From positions 1 to 7,037 of the forward strand of contig DVKA01000024.1 in assembly GCA_018716365.1 (NCBI GenBank): DNA of 7,037 nucleotides, read 5' to 3'. Source of the DNA: Candidatus Caccocola faecipullorum. GTDB lineage: Bacteria > Synergistota > Synergistia > Synergistales > Synergistaceae. This document shows, in pieces, positions 1 through 5,472 of the stretch; the stretch's first letter is position 1, and the number at the start of each line of letters is the position of its first letter. Made by a program: the position numbers and the translations under genes. The notes under the pieces are model-generated. The model was not told the origin of the DNA, did no database searches, and was given only the letters and a program-made list of their open reading frames with translations.

Positions 1-1
1 G

Positions 2-2422
2 ATTGGAATAATAACGGAAGAAGACGCCGCCGGAACAAAAAATATTGTCTTTAACAAAGACCTAGACATTAACATTAGCGGCGGTTGGCAGGGGAATCTG
101 GGTATACAGCTCGGTGCAGCCAACGCTATAACGCAAATGACAGTAAAAGGCGACACAACAGTCAACGTAGGCGGAGCAAAATACTTCAACTATGGCCTTT
201 CTACATGGAGTAACGGCACCGGACAGGAATACTATCTCCAGCATTACGGTTCTATCAATGCTGGGCACTTTGATTTTCAAGGCAACCTTGATATAACGGT
301 AGAAGGCGGCAACAATGCGATTGGAATGAAACTGACGGACAGGCTTGTTAATAAATCACAAGACAACGTCATTATCTCAGTCGGAGGGAAAACCACGATA
401 CATGCTTCCGGCGCGAAAGAATATCTCGACCGAGGCCAATACCAAAAATTCCCTGATTACGTCTCAAATTACGGCATTTACCTGCTAAACATCGGAGCGG
501 CAAATTTTAACGACGCCGACATAACGACCGTCTCAGAAGGAGTTGACAGCAACGGCGATGCCGCGCAGTCGTTTGGTGTTTACGCAGTAAATTCAAACGC
601 TTCGTTTGCCGGCCCGGTTTCCTTCAACACCGTCGCGGATGAAAAAAGCGTCGGGATTTCCGCGCTAGCGGAGAAAGGCAGCAGCCTCACCTTCTCAAAC
701 GGCCTTTCGGCAAACGGCGCGACCGCGCTTAGGGCCGACGCTTCTACCATAACGGCCGGAGCGTCCGCAAATAACATGATATATCTCTCAGGCAGGGTCG
801 AAGCGCTCAACAGCTCGACAATCTCGCTGAATCAGAAAGACGGCGCGATGCTGCTGCAAGACGACATAATTTCCGACGCTTCCGAAATCTTAATCGGCGC
901 CTCGGATTCCACTGGAATTTCTCAGGTTACGGGACAGCTTAAAACGGCCAACGACGGCTCTATCGACGGCGTTTTCACGGGCGCGCAGTCTTTCTACCGC
1001 AATGTCAACGATATGGAGACGGGACACGTCGACCTATCGTTTTCCGACTCCGCGCAGTGGCAGATGACTGGAAGCTCCGAGGTCTCGGCGCTGAAGCTTG
1101 ATTCTTCAGGCGCTCTCGACATGACCTACAACAACGCTTCCGCCGCGTCCGGTTACAGGAATCTCACGGCCGCGTCGCTTTCCGGCGAGGGCGGCGTCAT
1201 CCGCATGAATATCGACGCGGAGACGCAGAACAGCAGCGACCGCGTTTATGTTACAGGCGCACACTCCGGCGAGCATTATATTTTCCTGAATAACGTAAAT
1301 TCCTCTTCTCTTACTAACGGCGCGGACGGAACGGTGCTTGTGAGCGTCGGCGAGGAGAAGGGATCTTTTTCCGCGCCGGCGACTGAAGGAAAGCTTTACT
1401 GGAACAGGTATGAGCTGGGGAGTAAGGAGAGCGCCGACGAAAATTATGAGACCGACTGGTATCTGAAGGAAATATTTCAGGAAGAGACCGGCGGCCCGGA
1501 TGATTCTCCTACGACTTCCGTCGAGGCGGGATTTTCCGCTAACGCGCTCGGTTATCATACGTGGCGCACTGAGATGGATTCTTTGATGCAGCGCATGGGC
1601 GATCTGCGTCAGGAGGACGAGCCGGACAACGGCGCGTGGTTCCGCGTTAAGGGCGGGAAGATCAACCGCGACGGCGCTTTCGGCTTTGAGAACGAGTATG
1701 TCATGTATCAGCTCGGCTACGACGACGTGCTGAAGCGCACTGATAAGTATACGAGTTATATCGGCGTGGCTTTCAGCTATACGGACGGCGAGGGAAGTTA
1801 TTACCGCGGCGACGGCGAGAACGAGGGTAAGGAGTTCGGCCTTTATTACACGAAGATGCACGATAACGGCCATTACCTCGACGTCGCTGTGAAGGCGGGA
1901 CGCTGGGATAACGATTTCGACGCGACGGACAGGAGCGGGAATCGTATTTCCGGCGATTATGACAATGACAGTTTCGCCTTCAGCGCGGAGTTCGGGCGCA
2001 AGATGGCTATGGGCGCTAAGGGCTGGTATATAGAGCCTCAGGCGCAGCTGAGCTGGGGATATTTCAGCGGCGCGGATTACAAGATGAGCAACGGCGTTTC
2101 CGTGCATCAGAGCGGTATTTCGAGCCTGCTCGGACGCGTCGGCTTCAACATCGGTCGCGACATCAACAAGTACAGCAATATTTACCTGAAGGCGAATCTC
2201 TACCATGAGTTCTGCGGCGATTATACGGTGTCGATGGACGACGGCGCCGGGAACAGCTATCAGAGGAGCGACGCTTTCGATGATACGTGGTTCGAGTACG
2301 GCGTCGGAGCGGCTTTCAAGTGGGGCGAGGACGCGCGTTTCTATATCGACGCGGAGCGCAGCGCTGGGAGCGATTTTGAGAAGGAATGGACTGTAAACGC
2401 GGGGTTTGCATGGACGTTCTAA
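2..2422 (+). CDS. Autotransporter (type Va secretion), C-terminal portion, 5' end outside window
   Basis: The frame is open from position 2, through a Met codon at 137, to TAA at 2420-2422. The true start therefore lies upstream, and the Met at 137 is internal. Counting that Met as residue 1, residues 1 to about 340 are low-complexity, rich in G, N, S, T and D, with alternating hydrophobics typical of a right-handed beta-helix passenger. Residues about 343-446 (LSGEGGVIRMNID, then SDRVYVTGAHSGEH, ending DWYLKEI) resemble the pertactin-like passenger end or autochaperone region. Residues about 460-495 form a likely helix that threads the barrel pore. Residues about 497-761 are an autotransporter beta-domain (about 265 residues, the usual size) with alternating aromatic strands, ending GFAWTF with the terminal Phe recognised by the BAM complex. 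The protein should sit in the outer membrane and expose or release the passenger; adhesin, protease or other activity cannot be told because the passenger is incomplete. No catalytic motif was seen. GC content rises from about 45% in the first 480 bp to about 60% in sampled stretches of the barrel. Confidence 0.93.
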   Translation: MGIITEEDAAGTKNIVFNKDLDINISGGWQGNLGIQLGAANAITQMTVKGDTTVNVGGAKYFNYGLSTWSNGTGQEYYLQHYGSINAGHFDFQGNLDITVEGGNNAIGMKLTDRLVNKSQDNVIISVGGKTTIHASGAKEYLDRGQYQKFPDYVSNYGIYLLNIGAANFNDADITTVSEGVDSNGDAAQSFGVYAVNSNASFAGPVSFNTVADEKSVGISALAEKGSSLTFSNGLSANGATALRADASTITAGASANNMIYLSGRVEALNSSTISLNQKDGAMLLQDDIISDASEILIGASDSTGISQVTGQLKTANDGSIDGVFTGAQSFYRNVNDMETGHVDLSFSDSAQWQMTGSSEVSALKLDSSGALDMTYNNASAASGYRNLTAASLSGEGGVIRMNIDAETQNSSDRVYVTGAHSGEHYIFLNNVNSSSLTNGADGTVLVSVGEEKGSFSAPATEGKLYWNRYELGSKESADENYETDWYLKEIFQEETGGPDDSPTTSVEAGFSANALGYHTWRTEMDSLMQRMGDLRQEDEPDNGAWFRVKGGKINRDGAFGFENEYVMYQLGYDDVLKRTDKYTSYIGVAFSYTDGEGSYYRGDGENEGKEFGLYYTKMHDNGHYLDVAVKAGRWDNDFDATDRSGNRISGDYDNDSFAFSAEFGRKMAMGAKGWYIEPQAQLSWGYFSGADYKMSNGVSVHQSGISSLLGRVGFNIGRDINKYSNIYLKANLYHEFCGDYTVSMDDGAGNSYQRSDAFDDTWFEYGVGAAFKWGEDARFYIDAERSAGSDFEKEWTVNAGFAWTF

Positions 2423-2433
2423 AGGCTTAGCCG

Positions 2434-2473
2434 CGTGCGGGCCGCCGTTTTCCGCCGCGGCCCGCACGTCTTT
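2434..2473 (+). terminator. Intrinsic terminator-like hairpin after the autotransporter
   Basis: A perfect 12-bp GC-rich stem (2434-2445, CGTGCGGGCCGC, pairs with 2457-2468) encloses an 11-nt loop and starts 11 bp after the autotransporter stop. It is followed only by a short TCTTT tract, so termination may be partial. A second hairpin with a longer T-rich tail lies downstream at 2554. Confidence 0.65.
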
Positions 2474-2476
2474 GAA

Positions 2477-2510
2477 ACAAAAAGCTTTTTGTCGCGCCCG
2501 CCCGGGCGCG
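2477..2510. repeat. Adjacent A/T palindrome and GC-rich dyad
   Basis: Positions 2477-2492 are a perfect 16-bp palindrome, ACAAAAAGCTTTTTGT, with no loop. It is immediately followed by an 8-bp GC-rich inverted repeat (2493-2500 CGCGCCCG with 2503-2510 CGGGCGCG). The first could be a dimeric protein-binding site or cruciform-prone DNA. The second has no T tract on either side and is not a standard terminator. No function is assigned. Confidence 0.4.
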
Positions 2511-2513
2511 TGA

Positions 2514-2550
2514 GTTGAAACGCTTATGTGCATAAGCGCCGTTTCACAAC
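2514..2550 (+). repeat. 37-nt hairpin between the two terminators
   Basis: The core is a perfect dyad CGCTTATG/CATAAGCG (2521-2528 with 2531-2538). The outer arms GTTGAAA and TTTCACAAC also pair, with small bulges. No U tract follows, so it is not itself a canonical terminator. The outer arm begins GTTGAA like the 38-bp palindromes around the ATPase gene, but the rest differs and relatedness is doubtful. Confidence 0.45.
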
Positions 2551-2553
2551 GGG

Positions 2554-2590
2554 CCGCCGCTTCCCGAACGATGGAAGCGGCGGTTTGTTT
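2554..2590 (+). terminator. Strong rho-independent terminator, + strand
   Basis: A perfect 11-bp stem (2554-2564 CCGCCGCTTCC with 2573-2583 GGAAGCGGCGG) and an 8-nt loop are followed at once by TTTGTTT and a further T-rich stretch. This is the classical layout for the + strand. It lies 131 bp beyond the autotransporter stop and probably catches read-through of the weaker hairpin at 2434. Confidence 0.75.
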
Positions 2591-2624
2591 ATAGTTTCTT
2601 AACTTCATTCAAGAAACGGCCGCC

Positions 2625-2827
2625 TTGTCACCCCGCGCTCCGACGCGGGGTCCAGCGACTTTGATTCCCTAACGTTACTGTGCTTGAAGACGCTAGATTC
2701 CGCGTCCACCGGCGAAAACGCCGCCGGTAGGGTCCGCCCCGTTTCATCGGACGTTAGCAATGCACTAAAGAAATTTGAAATGTTCGCTTGCGCGAACAGT
2801 GCATTGCGTCAAAGCGCGGAATGACAA
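2625..2827. mobile_element. MITE/REP-like element of about 203 bp with terminal and nested inverted repeats
   Basis: The 22-bp ends (2625-2646 and 2806-2827) are inverted copies differing at four positions, all transitions; both begin TTGTCA and share CCGCGCT and GACGC. Inside are further dyads: CCCCGCG/CGCGGGG (2631-2637 with 2644-2650), CTAACGT/ACGTTAG (2669-2675 with 2751-2757), GCAATGCACT/AGTGCATTGC (2757-2766 with 2798-2807) and GTTCGC/GCGAAC (2782-2787 with 2792-2797). No transposase is encoded and no target-site duplication was recognised. The GTCAC-CCGCGCT-GCGGGGTCCAG pattern is like the dispersed palindromic repeats common between bacterial genes. It could be a non-autonomous element or a REP/BIME-type cluster. 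Confidence 0.55.
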
Positions 2828-2909
2828 TTAACAGGCGTTTCCTTAAAAAGTTGAATAAGTATATTATGCTCGTACAACTGTCTGGGGAAACGCCTGTTGA
2901 CCGTCATTC
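2819..2909. repeat. Long inverted repeat, 24-bp arms around a 43-nt A/T-rich loop
   Basis: Arms 2819-2842 and 2886-2909 are inverted copies with three transition differences. The inner 13 bp (AACAGGCGTTTCC at 2830-2842 and its complement at 2886-2898) match perfectly. The outer GAATGAC/GTCATTC parts overlap the right end of the 2625-2827 element and the left end of the 2901-2997 repeat, so this arm pair bridges the two. The loop is A/T-rich and contains TATTAT (2862-2867), a possible -10 hexamer without a convincing -35. Confidence 0.6.
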
Positions 2910-2997
2910 AGAGCTGCGGCGTAATCCGGCGGCTTTCTGCGCCGCGGCGCACGGGAGCGAAAAGCCGATGGATGCCGGAACAAGCCCGGCGTGACGG
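2901..2997. repeat. Second REP-like inverted-repeat unit (97 bp)
   Basis: The unit begins CCGTCATTC and ends GTGACGG. Read inward on opposite strands, its two ends show the same diverged pattern, GTCA followed by a GC-rich stretch, then ATCC. The right end on the - strand (GTCACGCCGGGCTTG, then CCGGCATCCA) is a clear relative of the left end of the 2625 element. An inner pairing CGGCTTT/AAAGCCG adds to the fold. No coding capacity was seen. Confidence 0.5.
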
Positions 2998-3077
2998 GCT
3001 GACGTCTCTCGAAAAAAGTTAAACGGCTGTAATCATCCCTCGTTGTCTGCAAAGCAAAATCTCCGCGGCGCGGTCTC

Positions 3078-3115
3078 GTTGAATACTTTCGCCCATTGCG
3101 GCGCAAAAATTCAGT
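3078..3115. repeat. 38-bp palindrome, copy 1 (right arm degenerate)
   Basis: The left arm GTTGAATACTTTCGCC (3078-3093) and loop CATTGC (3094-3099) match the perfect copy at 4514-4551 except for one base. The right arm (3100-3115) has decayed to about 11 of 16 paired positions. The match to the downstream copy also extends about 12 bp upstream (from 3066 here and 4500 there), making a direct repeat longer than the palindrome. Confidence 0.7.
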
Positions 3116-3154
3116 ATCGACGCTTTTCCCGTCCGGCTTCTGTGTTATCATTAT

Positions 3155-3192
3155 GTTGAATATAAAAGCCTGTTTGGGCAAAAGAATTCAAC
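3155..3192. repeat. 38-bp palindrome, copy 2, in the ATPase leader
   Basis: Arms GTTGAATATAAAAGCC (3155-3170) and GGCAAAAGAATTCAAC (3177-3192) flank a 6-nt loop TGTTTG. The geometry is the same 16-6-16 as the copies at 3078 and 4514. The outer seven bases and inner three pair; the six central positions mostly do not. The right arm ends one base before the AGGAGG of the ATPase gene. In RNA a hairpin here could affect ribosome access or transcript 5'-end stability; this is inference. Confidence 0.65.
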
Positions 3193-3198
3193 AGGAGG
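3193..3198 (+). promoter_or_regulatory. Shine-Dalgarno of the ATPase gene
   Basis: AGGAGG lies 6 nt before the ATG at 3205. It is a near-perfect anti-16S match at good spacing and fixes this start. It directly abuts the right arm of the palindrome at 3155-3192. Confidence 0.85.
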
Positions 3199-3204
3199 CG
3201 CGCG

Positions 3205-4497
3205 ATGGAGGAGATCAGACGGGACGGTTATCTTGAAAGGCTGCTGTCTTACCGTTGGGACGGCCAGGTGAAGGTCATAACCGGCATAAGGCGCTGCGGG
3301 AAGTCTTATCTTCTGCGGCGGCTTTTCAGAAATTACCTGCTGGGCCACGGCGTGCGCGAAGAGCAGATAATTTCCGTCGAGCTCGACCTTGCGCGGGACA
3401 TACGTTTCCGCAACCCGCTTGAGCTGTCCGCCTATGTCCGCGGCATAGCGGAGGGAAAGAAGGACGAGTATTATCTCTTCGTGGACGAGATACAGATGTC
3501 CGACGAGGCGGCGAATCCATACAACCCCGACGGGAAGAGGATAACTTTCTACGACGCGCTGAACGACCTGCGGAGCCTGCCGAATCTCGACGTCTATGTG
3601 ACCGGCAGCAATTCGAAGATGCTTTCGTCGGATATTCTGACGGAGTTCCGCGGGCGCAGCGACGAAATCCGCGTCCATCCGCTGAGTTTTGCAGAATTTC
3701 TGCCGGCCTCCGGCTGCGGCAGGGACGAGGCGTTCGAGCGCTACGCCTTTTACGGCGGTATGCCGTTCGTGCTTTCGAGGCCGGACGACGCCGCAAAGAT
3801 GAATTATCTGAAGTCGCTTTTTTCCGAGGTCTATTTGAAAGATATAGTGGAACGCAAAAAAATCGAGCGAGAGGACGCGCTCGGCATGATTCTCGACCTT
3901 CTCTGTTCTTCTGTCGGCTCTCTGACGAATCCCGCGAGGATTACCGGCGCGCTGAAATCGCGCTCGCGCGTCAGCATTTCTCCGAACACGGTGAGGGCGT
4001 ATATATCTCACCTTGAGGACGCTTTTCTTTTCTCCGAGAGCAGGAGATACGACGTCAGGGGAAAATCTTATTTCGACTATCCGAGCAAATATTACTGCGA
4101 GGACGTAGGGCTGCGCAACGCGCGCCTCGGCTTCCGCCAGCAGGAAATGACGCACATAATGGAGAATATAATCTACAACGAACTCGTGTCGCGCGGCTTT
4201 TCGGTCGACGTGGGCGTGGTGTTCGCGCGCACGGCGAACGACAATGGAAGCTCCGTCCGTTCGCCGCGCGAGATAGATTTCGTCGTCAATTCAGGAGGGC
4301 GGCGCGTCTATATCCAGTCGGCCTACGCGATGGAGACGCCGGAAAAGGCGGCTGTCGAGGCGCGCCCGTTCGCGCTCACCGGAGATTCCTTCCCGAAGAT
4401 AATCGTGCGCAGGGACACCGCGGGACGATGGTACGACGACGGCGGCGTGCTGAATATCAACGTTATGGATTTCCTGCTGGATAAAAAACTTATCTGA
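3205..4497 (+). CDS. AAA+ ATP-binding protein, AAA_14/DUF4143 family
   Basis: The 430-residue product is of normal length for this family. The N-terminal P-loop module carries Walker A GIRRCGKS (residues 27-34), Walker B YYLFVDEIQ (89-97, D94/E95), and the family-typical VTGSNSKML (132-140, sensor-like), EFRGR (147-151) and HPLSFAEF (158-165). The C-terminal half is the DUF4143 part: a winged-helix-like stretch (NTVRAYISHLEDAFLF), then a PD-(D/E)XK-nuclease-like core with EIDFVV at 356-361 and YIQSA from 369. The usual catalytic Lys is replaced in the YIQ strand, as seems common in the family, so nuclease activity is uncertain. No signal peptide or membrane segment was seen, so it is cytoplasmic. 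Such genes occur in many near-identical copies in some anaerobes and their role is poorly known; DNA binding or defence-like roles are guesses. It stands alone, convergent with the exonuclease gene 60 bp away, and is bracketed by direct repeats with 38-bp palindromes. The start is fixed by AGGAGG six bases upstream. Confidence 0.93.
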   Translation: MEEIRRDGYLERLLSYRWDGQVKVITGIRRCGKSYLLRRLFRNYLLGHGVREEQIISVELDLARDIRFRNPLELSAYVRGIAEGKKDEYYLFVDEIQMSDEAANPYNPDGKRITFYDALNDLRSLPNLDVYVTGSNSKMLSSDILTEFRGRSDEIRVHPLSFAEFLPASGCGRDEAFERYAFYGGMPFVLSRPDDAAKMNYLKSLFSEVYLKDIVERKKIEREDALGMILDLLCSSVGSLTNPARITGALKSRSRVSISPNTVRAYISHLEDAFLFSESRRYDVRGKSYFDYPSKYYCEDVGLRNARLGFRQQEMTHIMENIIYNELVSRGFSVDVGVVFARTANDNGSSVRSPREIDFVVNSGGRRVYIQSAYAMETPEKAAVEARPFALTGDSFPKIIVRRDTAGRWYDDGGVLNINVMDFLLDKKLI

Positions 4498-4513
4498 ACC
4501 GGCGCGCAGTCTC

Positions 4514-4551
4514 GTTGAATACTTTTGCCCATTGCGGCAAAAGTATTCAAC
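4514..4551. repeat. 38-bp perfect palindrome, copy 3, between convergent genes
   Basis: The arms GTTGAATACTTTTGCC (4514-4529) and its exact complement (4536-4551) surround the loop CATTGC. It sits 16 bp after the ATPase stop and 6 bp from the exonuclease stop, so it could act as a bidirectional terminator or mRNA 3'-end stabiliser. No U tract follows the stem on either strand, so it is not a canonical intrinsic terminator. The near-identical upstream copy at 3078 argues for a repeat family instead. Confidence 0.8.
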
Positions 4552-4557
4552 GTAGCG

Positions 4558-5472
4558 TCAGTTCAGCTGCGGCTGGGGGGCGGCGCGTTTGACGCGCCTT
4601 CTGCCGCCGCGTCTTCTGCGCGGCCTGGGCGCGGGGGTTTCGTTTTCCGCGCGCATGAGCCAGTTGTTGAGGCCGTTCGCGCTCATCGCGGTTTCTCTTT
4701 CGAGCTGTGCGTCTGGGTTGTGGCGCAGGATGCGCTTCGCGCGGCCCAGCTCGCGCGCTTTGGGGCAGTCGGCGAGGCGGACGTTTTTCTTGCTTTTGAG
4801 GCGGCTTATATATTTTTCAAGTTCTTCCAAATCTTCATAGGAGAGCGTATCGGGCAGCTCCGGCTCCGGGACTTCCGGCGGCTGCGAGAGCTCCGCGAGT
4901 TTGCGGAACGAGTCTATGCCCAGCTCGCCCGCTATCTTGAGCGCGAGGCGCGCGCAGCCTTCGGCGTCCGACCCCGCGTGGTGCGCGCGCAGCGGCACGG
5001 AGTAGCGTTCGCAGAGCGATTCGAGGCTGTATTTGTTGTTTTCGCCGTGGATGCCGGTGCGCAGCGCCAGTTCCAGCGTGCAGATGTAGCCCGCGGCCTT
5101 GTAGTCGTATTTCAGTTTAAACGAGCGCAGCGCCGCTTCGAGCGTCTTCGCGTCGTCGCGGAAGCTGTGCGCCGCGAGCGGGCGGCCCTCTATGTCTGGC
5201 AGAATTTCGCGCCAGACTTCGGCGAAGGAGGGCGCGTCGGCGACGTCTTCGTAGGTTATGCCGTGTATTTCGACGGGCTTCTGCTGGAAGAAGCAGATGC
5301 GCTTCGGCGGCTTCACGAGATATTCGGCGCATTTTACGACGCGCCCGCGCTCGACGACGCAGAGCCCTATCTGGCATATCGAGCTCTGGCAGTTGTTGGC
5401 GCGTTCAAAATCTATCGCCGTGAAGGTGAATTCGTCGCTTTTCGGCAGGTTGTCGGCGGTTTTGATTATCAT
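4558..5472 (-). CDS. DnaQ-like DEDDh 3'-5' exonuclease with a basic C-terminal tail
   Basis: The 304-residue protein has an RNase T/DnaQ-type exonuclease domain in about residues 14-185. Exo I is AIDFERA (D21, E23), Exo II is AHSFRDD (H102 with D107 at the usual spacing) and Exo III is HHAGSD (H164 with D169). All four metal-binding acidic residues and the catalytic His are present, so it should be an active two-metal 3'-5' exonuclease. Residues 200-230 contain a Pro/Glu-rich linker and a short helix. About 232-272 is a conserved-looking patch (ADCPKARELGRAKRILR then NGLNNWL), and the tail is highly basic (RPRRRRGGRRRVKR near 283-296), suited to nucleic-acid binding. It is not the Pol III epsilon subunit in any demonstrable way; the tail lacks an evident clamp motif. 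Its ATG overlaps the TGA of the upstream UvrA-like gene (ATGA), implying translational coupling. A GGAGG seven bases upstream supports this start. Confidence 0.9.
   Translation of the reverse strand: MIIKTADNLPKSDEFTFTAIDFERANNCQSSICQIGLCVVERGRVVKCAEYLVKPPKRICFFQQKPVEIHGITYEDVADAPSFAEVWREILPDIEGRPLAAHSFRDDAKTLEAALRSFKLKYDYKAAGYICTLELALRTGIHGENNKYSLESLCERYSVPLRAHHAGSDAEGCARLALKIAGELGIDSFRKLAELSQPPEVPEPELPDTLSYEDLEELEKYISRLKSKKNVRLADCPKARELGRAKRILRHNPDAQLERETAMSANGLNNWLMRAENETPAPRPRRRRGGRRRVKRAAPQPQLN

Larger units (their letters stand above)
2423..3204. other. 782-bp gene-free intergenic region packed with dyads and repeats
   Basis: No open frame here has a recognisable protein, a good ribosome-binding site or codon use like the neighbours. 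The short open frames run across the inverted repeats and are best read as chance. The region contains, in order: a terminator-like hairpin, a 16-bp loopless palindrome, a GC-rich dyad, a 37-nt hairpin, a stronger terminator, a cluster of REP/MITE-like inverted repeats (2625-2997), about 80 bp with nothing evident, and two copies of a 38-bp palindrome leading into the ATPase gene. No convincing sigma-70 promoter for the ATPase was found. The best -10-like hexamer, TATTAT at 2862-2867, lacks a good -35. Confidence 0.7.

Noticed and set aside
1106..2608. 500-codon open frame on the - strand opposite the autotransporter barrel
   Set aside because: It is antisense to a gene with clear domain structure. 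Its translation is low-complexity (V/A/R/L-rich), has no recognisable domain and crosses the terminators. It follows from GC-rich codon bias on the + strand.
2839..2867. Sigma-70 promoter (TTCCTT, 17 bp, TATTAT)
   Set aside because: The -10 is fair, but the -35 matches the consensus poorly and it lies in a repeat loop over 300 bp from the next gene.
2788..2994. 68-codon open frame in the intergenic region
   Set aside because: It runs through the inverted repeats at 2819-2909 and 2901-2997, has no good ribosome-binding site, and its sequence is that of the repeats.
3151..4155. 334-codon open frame on the - strand opposite the ATPase
   Set aside because: The + strand frame has Walker A/B and the family motifs with a strong Shine-Dalgarno; the antisense product is Arg/Val-rich with no domain.
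3066..4551. Palindromic direct repeats as a CRISPR remnant
   Set aside because: There are only three copies, with irregular spacing (77 bp and about 1.36 kb start to start), a protein gene between them and no spacer-like units.
4514..4551. Canonical intrinsic terminator between the convergent genes
   Set aside because: The stem is perfect, but no T run follows it on either strand and its A/T-rich base would be weak. It is kept as a repeat with only possible terminator function.
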